Shown in pieces: positions 9,578 through 17,842 of a stretch of DNA of 64,000 nt. How positions within the stretch are numbered: position 1 is the stretch's first letter; each line of letters opens with the position of its first letter. Under the pieces are notes generated by a model. That model saw nothing but the letters and a program-made list of their open reading frames with translations, was not told where the DNA came from and searched no databases. The translations under genes were made by a program, and so were the position numbers. This stretch comes from Zobellia uliginosa (lineage in GTDB: Bacteria > Bacteroidota > Bacteroidia > Flavobacteriales > Flavobacteriaceae): positions 372,001 through 436,000 of the forward strand of contig NZ_FTOB01000003.1 of NCBI RefSeq assembly GCF_900156625.1, in the 5' to 3' direction.

Positions 9578-9686
9578 GGGCTCGGGTCCGTCCCTAAAAT
9601 TTAAACTTTAGCTAACCTAGAATTAAAGAAAAGCACGGATTGCAATTTATATAAAGAAGTACTTTGTAGCCCGGATACAAAACCGC

Positions 9687-10811
9687 ATGAAAATGATGAT
9701 TACAAGAGGATTTCTTAAAAAATTGGCGATGCTGCTCATGGGAATATCAATGGCCATAGGATGTTCAAAAGGAAATGATGTCGTCGAAGATGTTGAGAAG
9801 GAAATTAGCAAAGAGGAAGGGCAGGCCGATGGAGCCGAGGGGGAGACTCCTGGGGAAGAGGCAGCTGATGATGAAGCCTTAGTGAGTGCAGCCGAGTTTA
9901 TTCAATCGGAAGATAGTTTGACCATTGCCGCCGAAGCCTTAAAAACGATAGATGATGCCCTTGTGGAAAAACTTTCGGATGAAAACGGAAAGCTTACGTT
10001 TTTTGTACCGAGCAATAAAGCCTTTACCGAATTTTTAGCTTCTTTAAAGGCGTATACCGATGTACTTGATTTTGACGAAGACCTGGAAAAGGAAATTCTG
10101 GCACAAGTGCTCAAGTACCATGCGGTTATAGACGGCGCTAATTTTTCTACCGAACTGTCCAACGGTTCCATCCTACAGACCTTACAATCCGAAGAAATTA
10201 AAATTACGGTGGATGGCGATGTGTACATTATTGATACGACAGAGATACACGCCCAAATCACTACGGCCGATATCGAAGTGGCAAACGGGGTCCTCCACAT
10301 TATTGATAAGGTTTTGATTCCGGAGGCCGTGCTGGAGGCCTTGTTCCCGAAATCTTCCTTAATCGATTTGGTAAATGAAAGCGATGACTTGTCAATGTTC
10401 GCGAATGCCATTGCGGAAGCCGGATTGGAAACTAGGTTCAATGATGGCGATTACACCGTTTTCGCTCCAACAAATACTGCAATCGAGACCCTGTTCAAAG
10501 TGCTTGGGGATGACTATAACTCTTTTCAAGACTTTTCTAGTATTCTAGAAAAACAGGCTTTAAAAGAAATTATTCTAGGTCATGCGGTAGAGCAAGTAAT
10601 AGTTCGTAATGATCTAAACGTAGGGGAGTTACCTACGCTGATTTCTGGTGATTCAATAGAGGTGGTAGAAGGGGCAGGTGGCATGGCGCTACAAGATGCT
10701 TCTGATGACCAAGCCCATTTTGTGGAGTTCGATATTGAAGCTTCCAACGGGATCATACATACCATAGACAAGATTCTTATTCCCCAAAAGGCATTATTGT
10801 TGCTCAATTAG
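9687..10811 (+). CDS. lipoprotein with two fasciclin (FAS1) domains
   Basis: A lipoprotein signal (MLLMGISMAIGC, Cys at 26) is followed by a strongly acidic linker, residues about 29-66. Two FAS1 domains follow, residues about 70-205 and 222-373. Each has the family pattern: a threshold F-x-P-(S/T)-N-x-A-F/I motif (FFVPSNKAF; VFAPTNTAI), and a closing ANGVLHIIDKVLIP or SNGIIHTIDKILIP. FAS1 domains mediate adhesion or protein-protein contacts outside the cell. The gene is third in a run of lipoprotein genes; 109 bases separate it from the peroxidase gene, with a near-consensus TACTTTG in the gap, so it may also have its own promoter. Confidence 0.88.
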   Translation: MKMMITRGFLKKLAMLLMGISMAIGCSKGNDVVEDVEKEISKEEGQADGAEGETPGEEAADDEALVSAAEFIQSEDSLTIAAEALKTIDDALVEKLSDENGKLTFFVPSNKAFTEFLASLKAYTDVLDFDEDLEKEILAQVLKYHAVIDGANFSTELSNGSILQTLQSEEIKITVDGDVYIIDTTEIHAQITTADIEVANGVLHIIDKVLIPEAVLEALFPKSSLIDLVNESDDLSMFANAIAEAGLETRFNDGDYTVFAPTNTAIETLFKVLGDDYNSFQDFSSILEKQALKEIILGHAVEQVIVRNDLNVGELPTLISGDSIEVVEGAGGMALQDASDDQAHFVEFDIEASNGIIHTIDKILIPQKALLLLN

Positions 10812-11005
10812 GTTATTTTTCTCTTTGGGGAATAAAAAATACCTTGTAACTCGGAAACATCGGTTTACGGAAAAACGAGGGTGGCCTTGGTCAAAAAGGA
10901 GAAATTAAAGCGACAGTTTTTGTACGGGTTATCAGACTTTAGGCTCCTGGTTTAAACGAATCGTCTTAACTTAGCATATTCGATAAGGAAGAAAACCAAA
11001 CGGCA

Positions 11006-11866
11006 TTGAACAAGATCCCCAGTATAGCATTTGAAGGGCAAGAGCACATAAGGGACTTTGATGTTTTGAGCATGGCTGAACTGTGCGCTAAAATAGACAA
11101 AGGTTTAGACCATAATCCGTTGCAGCCGCACCGTATTACTTTCTTTGCCCTGCTGTTGGTGACCGAGGGGAGTGGTTACCATAAAATTGACCTTAAAACC
11201 TATCCGGTAAAAAAAGGGAGTGTCTTAAAAATAGCCAAAGGACAAGTACATGCCTTTCAGGAGGATATCGACTACCAAGGCGCCTTGGTTATCTTTACCG
11301 AAAATTTCATCTTAAAATATTTCTCAAAGTTCTCCATTGAGTATATTTCCCATCTCTACAACTACCACCTTTCCGAACCCTTGGTAGAAAACACTCGATC
11401 GGAACCCTTCCTAGAACAATTAGAGGAGGAATTCAAACGCGGGCCCAATGCGGCCCAACAGAACATTCTTGCCAAAATTCTTGAACTGTACTTGCTAAGA
11501 CTGGAGCGCGATGATACCTCCACTTCCCTTGTAAGGCAAAATCAGCCTCATTACCCCCTGTTTCTTGAATTTAAGAATTTGGTGGAAAAACGGTATGTGA
11601 AGACGCGAAATGTAAAGGATTATGCAGAAATGTTGCACGTTTCTACCACACATTTGAATCAGGTCGTAAAAGAGTTTACCTTGAATACGGCCAAACATTT
11701 TATTGACGGATTTGTGATTCTCGAAACAAAAAGAGCCATTGCGAGTACCAATTCGAGCCTAAAAGAAATTGCTTATGCCATGGGTTTTGATGAGGTAACG
11801 AACTTTACCAAATTCTTTAAAAAGCACAGCGGCATTACCCCCAAACAGTTCAAGGCCGAATTTTAA
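11006..11866 (+). CDS. AraC-family transcriptional regulator
   Basis: The 286-residue protein has an N-terminal cupin sensing domain (about residues 20-160: HRITFFALLLVTEG, KKGSVLKIAKGQVHAF) and a C-terminal double helix-turn-helix (about 185-286: VKDYAEMLHVSTTHLNQVVKE, then LKEIAYAMGFDEVTNFTKFFKKHSGITPKQF). The start is TTG; no ATG lies in a suitable place, and an AAGGAAG stretch lies about 14 bases upstream. It immediately precedes two units that share a duplicated 21-bp-spaced operator (11879-11940 and 12438-12499), which I infer to be its binding sites. The signal it senses is unknown. Confidence 0.9.
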   Translation: MNKIPSIAFEGQEHIRDFDVLSMAELCAKIDKGLDHNPLQPHRITFFALLLVTEGSGYHKIDLKTYPVKKGSVLKIAKGQVHAFQEDIDYQGALVIFTENFILKYFSKFSIEYISHLYNYHLSEPLVENTRSEPFLEQLEEEFKRGPNAAQQNILAKILELYLLRLERDDTSTSLVRQNQPHYPLFLEFKNLVEKRYVKTRNVKDYAEMLHVSTTHLNQVVKEFTLNTAKHFIDGFVILETKRAIASTNSSLKEIAYAMGFDEVTNFTKFFKKHSGITPKQFKAEF

Positions 11867-11878
11867 CGGCCCAATTCG

Positions 11879-11940
11879 CATATTTACCATTCTTTTCAGA
11901 ATATTTACCTACCTGAAGATACCGTACTGTATCAATTTTG
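11879..11940 (+). promoter_or_regulatory. candidate AraC-regulator operator and promoter, copy 1
   Basis: Two direct ATTTACC half-sites start at 11882 and 11903, exactly 21 bases apart. A -7-like CAATTTTG lies at 11933-11940, 30 bases after the start of the second half-site. The 13 bases CATATTTACCATT (11879-11891) recur exactly at 12438-12450. The second half-site occupies the usual -33 zone, as expected for an activator touching RNA polymerase. Confidence 0.7.
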
Positions 11941-11964
11941 TACCCAACTTAAAATCTTGAAAAA

Positions 11965-12414
11965 ATGAAAACAAAATTAGCTAGCTGTATTGGTCTTGCC
12001 TTGTTTAGTGTCGGACTTAGTTTTGGTCAGGATAAGGCCACGGGAGTAAACAACTATCAGTTCGGACAGCCAGAGCATTATTTGGACGGTTACTCCATGA
12101 ACTTTCAGTATCAGAATGGGGCGGCCATACACATGGAATTTTATGATGGAATGGCCAAGTACGAATGGGTGGCCGGACCTTCAAAAGGAAACGGAAACAG
12201 AGATATTGCTTACAAGTCCCTTAAAATAGGCGATAACCTTTACTTGGTAAGCTGGCATGAAACAGGTTTAAAAGATTATTTGACCCTGGTATTCGACTTT
12301 GATAAAATGCTCATGCATAATTCAATTATTATCGGCTATCAGAACAAACCTGAAAGAAGGCTAAAAACAATTTCACAAAGTGGTATTATCGATCATTTGA
12401 CGATAGCCGAATAA
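11965..12414 (+). CDS. secreted MoaF-related (calycin-like) protein
   Basis: A 149-residue protein with a signal peptide (residues 1-21, ending LSFGQ). The mature part carries the pattern of MoaF-type domains: MEFYDGMAKYEWVAGPSKGNG, then YKSLKIGDNLYLVSWHETG and LTLVFDFDK. These are small lipocalin/calycin-like barrels related to phenolic acid decarboxylase folds and usually lie beside AraC-type regulators; the activity is not established. The neighbouring regulator and the operator upstream suggest it is induced by the regulator's ligand, perhaps a small phenolic or quinone-like compound (inference). No terminator is visible downstream. Confidence 0.75.
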   Translation: MKTKLASCIGLALFSVGLSFGQDKATGVNNYQFGQPEHYLDGYSMNFQYQNGAAIHMEFYDGMAKYEWVAGPSKGNGNRDIAYKSLKIGDNLYLVSWHETGLKDYLTLVFDFDKMLMHNSIIIGYQNKPERRLKTISQSGIIDHLTIAE

Positions 12415-12437
12415 GTAGGTTATCATCATTATATTGT

Positions 12438-12499
12438 CATATTTACCATTTTTAGTTGTGGATTTACCTTTAACGGAGCTTCTTGTTTTTTGAATTTTG
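12438..12499 (+). promoter_or_regulatory. candidate AraC-regulator operator and promoter, copy 2
   Basis: Two direct ATTTACC half-sites start at 12441 and 12462, again 21 bases apart, and a -7-like GAATTTTG lies at 12492-12499, again 30 bases after the second half-site start. It precedes the CPxC protein and NmrA-like reductase genes. Confidence 0.7.
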
Positions 12500-12519
12500 T
12501 AAAAGAAAAAGATACGATT

Positions 12520-12717
12520 ATGAGTCAAGTAGCAATATGCCCTACATGTGGCAGCAAATCAAAGATAAAGGAAAAAGAAGGTGTTGTTACCTACCAGGCC
12601 GTACAAGACGAAGAGGCCTTCAAAAAGATCGGCCAGATGAAAAGGGCCATGGAAAAATTCAAGGCAAAAGCCGATAATCTAGAGAAAGAGCTAGAAGTGC
12701 TAAAAGCAAAATTGTAA
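12520..12717 (+). CDS. small CPxC coiled-coil protein
   Basis: I take ATG 12520 (65 residues). An in-frame TTG at 12490 would place the start inside the -7 element GAATTTTG, so it cannot be transcribed from that promoter. The protein starts MSQVAICPTCGSKSK, with a single Cys-Pro-Thr-Cys knuckle. The C-terminal 35 residues are heptad-like (MKRAMEKFKAKADNLEKEL), suggesting a coiled coil; two subunits could make a four-Cys zinc site. No family recognised. It ends 21 bases before the NmrA-like gene and is almost certainly co-transcribed with it. Confidence 0.75.
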   Translation: MSQVAICPTCGSKSKIKEKEGVVTYQAVQDEEAFKKIGQMKRAMEKFKAKADNLEKELEVLKAKL

Positions 12718-12738
12718 TTTAAAGCAAATACGACAATC

Positions 12739-13587
12739 ATGACAATAGCAGTAACCTCCGCAAGTGGACAATTAGGGGCTTCGGTCGTGCGCCAGTTGAT
12801 AAATGAGATTGGAAAAGAAAATGTAGTAGGAATTGCCCGAACTCCCGAAAAGGCCGCACATCTTGGTGTAGAAATCAGAAAAGGCGATTATAATAGCCGT
12901 CAAGATTTTGATGCCGCCTTAAAGGGTATCGATACGGTTCTACTGGTTTCTGGGATGGATGACCCCGAAAAAAGGATCCAACAACACAGAAATGTTATAG
13001 AGGCCGCCAAACAGAACGGAGTTCAAAAAATAGTCTATACGAGCATTGTGGGCGATGAAACGAACACGGCTTTTAGTCCGATAGTAAAAAGTAATCGCCA
13101 GACCGAAGTGGATATCAAGGAGTCAGGACTCGAATGGGCTATCGGTAGAAACGGCATTTATATAGAACCTGATTTAGAGTATATAGACCATTATGCGAAA
13201 GATGGCGAGATTCGTAACTGTGCCGGTGAAGGAAAGTGTGGCTATACCAGTAGGGGGGAATTAGGTTATGCCTATGCCCAAATGCTTTTGGGTAATGAGC
13301 ACAACGGCCATGTCTATAACCTAGTGGGCGAGGCGATTACCCAGGCAACCTTGGCCGACCTCATTAACGAGGTATATGGCTTGAACCTAAAATTTAATTC
13401 CGTGTCCGTGGCGGAATATGCAGCGGAAAGAAAGAAAGCCTTAGGTGATTTTATGGGTACCATAATAGCAGGTATATATGAAGGAATCCGCAACGGGGTC
13501 AATGATGTTCCATCTCACTATGAAATGGCGGCAGGCAGACCACATAGGGCACATATAGATATTATAAGGGATTTTAAAAAAGCATAG
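12739..13587 (+). CDS. NmrA-like / QorB-type NAD(P)-binding reductase
   Basis: The 282-residue protein opens with an atypical short-chain dehydrogenase Rossmann motif (TSASGQLGASVVRQL), followed by GDYNSRQDFDAALKGIDTVLLVSG and VYTSIVGDETNTAF. The normal YxxxK catalytic pair is not evident, as in NmrA, HSCARG and QorB-type proteins. QorB-type relatives reduce quinones with NADPH; NmrA itself is a redox-sensing regulator. The shared operator with the MoaF-like gene places it in a small regulon with the AraC-type regulator. A quinone or electrophile reductase is the most likely role (inference). It ends 11 bases from the convergent aldose epimerase gene. Confidence 0.8.
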   Translation: MTIAVTSASGQLGASVVRQLINEIGKENVVGIARTPEKAAHLGVEIRKGDYNSRQDFDAALKGIDTVLLVSGMDDPEKRIQQHRNVIEAAKQNGVQKIVYTSIVGDETNTAFSPIVKSNRQTEVDIKESGLEWAIGRNGIYIEPDLEYIDHYAKDGEIRNCAGEGKCGYTSRGELGYAYAQMLLGNEHNGHVYNLVGEAITQATLADLINEVYGLNLKFNSVSVAEYAAERKKALGDFMGTIIAGIYEGIRNGVNDVPSHYEMAAGRPHRAHIDIIRDFKKA

Positions 13588-13598
13588 GTTGCCCTAGT

Positions 13599-14693
13599 TT
13601 ATTTAACGATGCCGAAATCGTATACGACAATTTCGGAATAGGTTTCGCCTGGTTTTAAGAGTGTGGATGGAAAATTGGGATGGTTCATGGCATCCGGGTG
13701 GTGCTGGGTCTCAAGACAGATGGCGGCATGTGGCTTGTAAGCAATGCCATATTTCCCGGTAATATGATCCAATCCGTTGCTGGCGTATAAGGTAATGCCC
13801 GGTTGTGTGGTGAAAACTTCCAATTTTCGTCCCGAATTGGGTTCTATGACCTCGGCGGCTTTTTTCATTTCCCCTTCCTTTTTATTCAATACATAGCAGT
13901 GGTGATAACCGTTAAGGGGAATGTCGTGAATTTTATCGCCTAATCGGGTCATGGTCTTGAGGTCCCAGGCCGTTCCTTTTAGCGAAGGTAATTTTCCGGT
14001 AGGGGTAATGTCTTCATCGAACTCCGTATAGGTGTCGGCATCGATCATCACCCTATGGTCGTATATCAAATCTTTGGCCCCGTTCAAGTTGAAATAGCTG
14101 TGGTTGGTCATATTGACATGGGTGTCTTTGTCAGTCTGCGCTTGAAAGTTTACGTAAATGGCATTGTCATCGTTTAAAAGATAAGTGGCATAAACATCAA
14201 GATTCCCAGGAAAACCGAAAGAACCGTCGGGGGAGAAATAATGGAAACGTATGCCTTCTCCATTCTCGTTCGATACGGTTTCCGCATCCCAAACGGCATC
14301 CCTAAACTCGTTTCCTCCATGTAGGGAGGTGCCATCTTCGTTGGCGGTAAGTTTATAAACGGAATCGTTCATGACGAATTGGGCATTTTTAATTCTATTG
14401 GCATAGCGGCCAACGGTAGTCCCAAAGCTCGGATGGCCCGCGAGATACGCCTCCAAATTATCAAAGCCTAGAACTACATCGTCTAGTTTTCCGTCTTTGT
14501 CCGGAACGAAGAGTGACGTAATGATGCACCCTAAGTTGGTAATCTGCATTTTCATACCATTGGAATTGGTAATGGTGTAGAGCGAAACTTCCTTGCCCTT
14601 GACCTCGCCCCAGTGTTCTTTTTGTATCGATTTCTTCTTCGTTGTGCAGTTCGTCATCATGAGCACGGCCAATAGGTAAAGTATCTTCTTCAA
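13599..14693 (-). CDS. aldose 1-epimerase (galactose mutarotase), lipoprotein form
   Basis: A 364-residue protein with a lipoprotein signal (LLAVLMMTNC, Cys at 16), so it acts in the periplasm. Family features: ITNLGCIITSLFVPDKDG, VGRYANRIKNAQF, LHGG, the catalytic-His region NMTNHSYFNLNG, and a late YKPHAAICLETQHHPDAMNHP segment whose Glu is the expected catalytic base. It interconverts alpha and beta anomers of free hexoses after polysaccharide breakdown. It lies downstream of gapdh, separated by that gene's terminator, so it has its own promoter. Confidence 0.93.
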   Translation of the reverse strand: MKKILYLLAVLMMTNCTTKKKSIQKEHWGEVKGKEVSLYTITNSNGMKMQITNLGCIITSLFVPDKDGKLDDVVLGFDNLEAYLAGHPSFGTTVGRYANRIKNAQFVMNDSVYKLTANEDGTSLHGGNEFRDAVWDAETVSNENGEGIRFHYFSPDGSFGFPGNLDVYATYLLNDDNAIYVNFQAQTDKDTHVNMTNHSYFNLNGAKDLIYDHRVMIDADTYTEFDEDITPTGKLPSLKGTAWDLKTMTRLGDKIHDIPLNGYHHCYVLNKKEGEMKKAAEVIEPNSGRKLEVFTTQPGITLYASNGLDHITGKYGIAYKPHAAICLETQHHPDAMNHPNFPSTLLKPGETYSEIVVYDFGIVK

Positions 14694-14748
14694 AATCTGA
14701 AATTTAAAATCGGATCAAATTACAAAAAAGAAAAAAGGGACATAAAGT

Positions 14749-14784
14749 AAAAACAGGTCAAACTTCAAGGGTCTGACCTGTTTT
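14749..14784 (-). terminator. intrinsic terminator of the GAPDH gene
   Basis: Arms AAACAGGTCA (14751-14760) and TGACCTGTTT (14774-14783) are perfectly complementary. Read on the minus strand the hairpin is followed by a T run. It lies 31 bases past the GAPDH stop codon. Confidence 0.85.
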
Positions 14785-14814
14785 GTAAAGTAGAAATAGC
14801 TATGGCTTTATAAG

Positions 14815-15804
14815 CTACAGACTCAATATTTGACGTACCATTTGATTGGTAAACCCCCATTCGTTATCGTACCATGCCAATACTTTTAGTAAATCGCCGT
14901 CTACAACCTTGGTTAGCGATAGATCGGCTATGGATCCGTAGGGACTTTTGATAATATCGCTGGAAACCAAAGGCGCATAGGTGGTCTGCAATACTTTTTT
15001 ATAACGGTCCGTTTGTGCTTCTTCCTCCAAAATTTTGTTTACCTCTTCAGCACTTACCGGTTTCTCCGTTACGATGGTAATGTCGGAAATCGATCCCACG
15101 GCAACGGGTACGCGAACCGCCATACCATCAAACTTACCGGCGTATTCGGGCAATGCCTTGGTCGTGGCAACGGCAGCCCCTGTTGTTGTGGGTATAAGGT
15201 TGTTGATGCCTGAACGCCCCATTCTAAAATTACCTTTGTTCGGCGAGTCGACCATGGCGTTAGAACTGGTATCGGCGTGAATCGTGGTCATAATCGCCTT
15301 TTTGATTCCGATACGCCTCCCTATGATCTCTATTATGGGGCTAATGTTGTTCGTGGTACAACTGGCGCACGAAAAGATGCTGGTTTTGCCGTCGTCGGAA
15401 TTGACCCCGTGAACTACGGTAGGAATTTCGGGGCTCTTCGAAGGGCCCGACAAGACTACGGTTTTTGCCCCTGCTTCAATATGCCTGTCCGCATCCTTAT
15501 ACTTGGTGAAAATACCGGTACTTTCGATTACCACATCAATATCCAACTCCTTCCATGGTAGGTCTTCAGGATTTCTTTCGTTCAGGAAGCGAATGGCTTT
15601 TCCGTCTACGATTAACTGTCCTTCCTCAAAATCGACGGATTTCTCGAACTTTCCATGTACACTGTCGTATTCCAATAAATAGGCGATGTTTTCAATGGAT
15701 GCAATATCGTTGACCGCAACTACTTCCAGCTCAGGGGTATCTAATATGACCTTTAATGCGGTTCGGCCTATTCGACCCATTCCGTTAATTGCTATTCTTT
15801 TCAT
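14815..15804 (-). CDS. gap: type I glyceraldehyde-3-phosphate dehydrogenase
   Basis: A 329-residue enzyme of normal length. The NAD-binding site is INGMGRIGR, followed by VVAVNDIAS, whose Asp favours NAD. The catalytic Cys lies in SCASCTTNNISP, and the phosphate-binding segments STGIFTKYKDADRH and GRSGINNLIPTTTGAA are intact, as is WYDNEWGFTNQMV at the C-terminus. It catalyses the phosphorylating oxidation of glyceraldehyde-3-phosphate in glycolysis or the reverse in gluconeogenesis, in the cytoplasm. It is a single-gene unit with its own terminator. Confidence 0.96.
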   Translation of the reverse strand: MKRIAINGMGRIGRTALKVILDTPELEVVAVNDIASIENIAYLLEYDSVHGKFEKSVDFEEGQLIVDGKAIRFLNERNPEDLPWKELDIDVVIESTGIFTKYKDADRHIEAGAKTVVLSGPSKSPEIPTVVHGVNSDDGKTSIFSCASCTTNNISPIIEIIGRRIGIKKAIMTTIHADTSSNAMVDSPNKGNFRMGRSGINNLIPTTTGAAVATTKALPEYAGKFDGMAVRVPVAVGSISDITIVTEKPVSAEEVNKILEEEAQTDRYKKVLQTTYAPLVSSDIIKSPYGSIADLSLTKVVDGDLLKVLAWYDNEWGFTNQMVRQILSL

Positions 15805-16401
15805 AGTGTGATTTTTAAACTGATGGTTTTAGGTTATGTCAAAAAGCGACTTATTACAATTATCGTTTACTGCTTTCTTGGTCGTAGCCAAAAGGAGGAA
15901 CCGACATTTGGTACGTTAAAATGCTGTTAAGGCATAAAGGAACGGTAGGCGATTTCAATACGCCTGCTATGATAAGGAAAGTGTTCCCATGTAAGTGGTC
16001 TTATCCAATATTTGGGGTGCTATATAGGTTGGGGGCTAGCTTTTGCAATCGAATCTGAACAATTTTCTCTTGTATCGGCCTATTATTTATTCCAGCGAAA
16101 TATAGGTGTGTCTTCAATCTAGAAAATTGTCGCATGACCGAAACTAAAATTAAGAAGGGGTCACTGCTTTGTGAAAAAATCGAATTGGGAAAATAACAGG
16201 ACATACTAGTAAGAATTAATAGGTGGCAAATTGGTTACTTCATCCGATTTTTTGGCTCTTAAACTAAGAAAAGTGCAGTTTGTCGATAATTTTAACATAA
16301 AAAAATCGCTTTTTGGGCAAAACCTATGAATTTTTACTAAGTGCAGATATAAGAGTTTTAGTGAACTTTGTCGAAGATATTAACCCCTAATCGAATTTAT
16401 T
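15805..16401. other. 597-base intergenic region with a repeated promoter-like block
   Basis: No convincing gene lies here. Next to the PD40 gene, two related blocks occur: AAGTGCAG at 16271 and 16339, and an 18-base TTTGTCGA..AT.TTAAC element at 16279-16296 and 16367-16384 (15 of 18 identical). The second includes a -7-like GAACTTTG (16363-16370). This may be a pair of promoters or operators for the PD40 gene. The rest (15830-16260) is unexplained. Confidence 0.4.
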
Positions 16402-17664
16402 ATGAAAAATGCGCTATTTTACAATGTGCTTTTCGCCGGCTTCTTTTCGTGCTGCTGCAGTTCAGTTACTGCTCAGTATTCGACTAGAGACAATGCTGCC
16501 GAAACTCTCCAGGCTACCAACAAAAGGATGGAAAATTACCAATACCTTAGAAGTCAGGGTTACCAAGATAAAGAAATTTTTGAAGACTTGGGCAACGCTA
16601 ACTTCTTGAATAAAAATTATGATACCGCCTTGTTTTGGTATGATAAATTAAAAGAAGTCAGTAAGTCTGGCAGCTTGAGTAAAAACTATCAAAAGCGTTA
16701 TGACTACGCTTTGGCCAAATATCATAATATCGGTTCAGCTACCAGTTCCGATAACAATGACTGGGTCGCTCAAATTGCTTCGGATTATAAAGTAAAATCT
16801 AAAACATCTAAAAATATACTCGATCAGCCTTTGACCGAAAGGTATAGGGAGCTAGATTTTCAACGAAAGGATGGAAAATTCATTGTAGATGACCAAACCA
16901 TAGTTGAAAACGAACTTAGGGCCTTTTTAGGAGACGGGAACGTAGACCACAATGGCTATAAGATGCCAGTGGCCGTTTCGCCCGATGGTAAGACCGCCTA
17001 TTTTAGTAAAAAAGTAATGGTTAAGCCTTTGTACGGCCTGTTTTCCAAAGAAGAGGAAGTACACAAAATATTCAAGGCAGAAAAAGTACGTGGCAAATGG
17101 AAGAACATTCAGGAAGTGGCCGTTGCCCCGAAACACGCATCGGCAATGCACCCTTCCATATCTTCCGATGGTAAGCGTTTGTTTTTCGCCTCTAACATGC
17201 CAGGTACCTTTGGCGAGTACGATATATATGTATCGGCCATTCGTAAAGACGGAAGCATGGGCGTTGCCAAAAACCTTGGTCAAAAAGTAAATACAAAGAA
17301 AGATGACCTTTACCCAAATGTGGTCGGAACAAATACCTTGTTCTTTGCCTCCGAAGGAAGAAAAGGTCAGGGCGGACTCGATGTCTACATGACCCAAGTA
17401 GGTCAGAAGCATGTTGGCCTAGCGGTTAACCTAGGTAGCCCGATAAACAGTAGCGAAGATGATTTTGCTATATCGTTTACCTCTGAAAACGGAAAAGGAT
17501 ATGTGATGTCTAACCGAGGCAATCGTAATGCCGAGGTACAAAAAGTGGCCTTCACTTATGCCAATAAAAGACCGACTGAAGACAACAGCGACTATCGTAC
17601 GCTCGAAGCCTTCAATACGGATTCAGAACTGCGCTTTACTTCAAATTTATTTGAAGAAGATTAA
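16402..17664 (+). CDS. exported TPR-like/PD40 repeat protein, T9SS-associated type without OmpA domain
   Basis: A 420-residue protein with a Cys-rich signal sequence (FFSCCCSSVTAQY). Residues about 50-95 look like a TPR unit (DLGNANFLNKNYDTALFWYDKL). From about residue 190 there are PD40/WD40-like beta-propeller blades: AVSPDGKTAYFSKK, SISSDGKRLFFASNMPG, NTLFFASEGRKGQGGLDVY and SFTSENGKGYVMSNRGN. This is the order found in the first part of T9SS PorE-type and gliding-associated OmpA-family proteins, but the carboxypeptidase-like and OmpA peptidoglycan-binding domains that normally follow are absent. The PorP/SprF-type gene comes next, so a joint role at the outer membrane is likely. Confidence 0.75.
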   Translation: MKNALFYNVLFAGFFSCCCSSVTAQYSTRDNAAETLQATNKRMENYQYLRSQGYQDKEIFEDLGNANFLNKNYDTALFWYDKLKEVSKSGSLSKNYQKRYDYALAKYHNIGSATSSDNNDWVAQIASDYKVKSKTSKNILDQPLTERYRELDFQRKDGKFIVDDQTIVENELRAFLGDGNVDHNGYKMPVAVSPDGKTAYFSKKVMVKPLYGLFSKEEEVHKIFKAEKVRGKWKNIQEVAVAPKHASAMHPSISSDGKRLFFASNMPGTFGEYDIYVSAIRKDGSMGVAKNLGQKVNTKKDDLYPNVVGTNTLFFASEGRKGQGGLDVYMTQVGQKHVGLAVNLGSPINSSEDDFAISFTSENGKGYVMSNRGNRNAEVQKVAFTYANKRPTEDNSDYRTLEAFNTDSELRFTSNLFEED

Positions 17665-17687
17665 TTAAAGGATGGGGTTTAAGATAC

Positions 17688-17709
17688 ACCGGCGATTACC
17701 GTCGCCGGT
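17688..17709 (+). terminator. strong hairpin between the PD40 and PorP/SprF genes
   Basis: ACCGGCGA (17688-17695) and TCGCCGGT (17702-17709) are perfect arms; the flanks GGGTTT and TATAACCC may extend it. The T tract is poor, so it may be a processing or attenuation element rather than a full stop. Confidence 0.5.
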
Positions 17710-17842
17710 TTATAACCCAAATCCTAGGTAGTCTAAACATTCTTAGAATTTACGGGCATCTACCACTTGAGTCCCGTTTTTCGACCCAACAAGAATAGAT
17801 AGTGTTACCCTTAGTTTACAATAATCCCAAATTTTCACTACC

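Noticed and set aside
9902-10441. 179-residue minus-strand frame
   Set aside because: Ser-rich antisense shadow of the FAS1 lipoprotein gene.
12483-12677. 64-residue plus-strand frame overlapping the CPxC gene
   Set aside because: Another frame of the same DNA; the CPxC/coiled-coil frame has better composition and spacing to the next gene.
16001-16204. 67-residue minus-strand frame in the 15.8-16.4 kb gap
   Set aside because: No recognisable pattern, no promoter element and ordinary non-coding composition.
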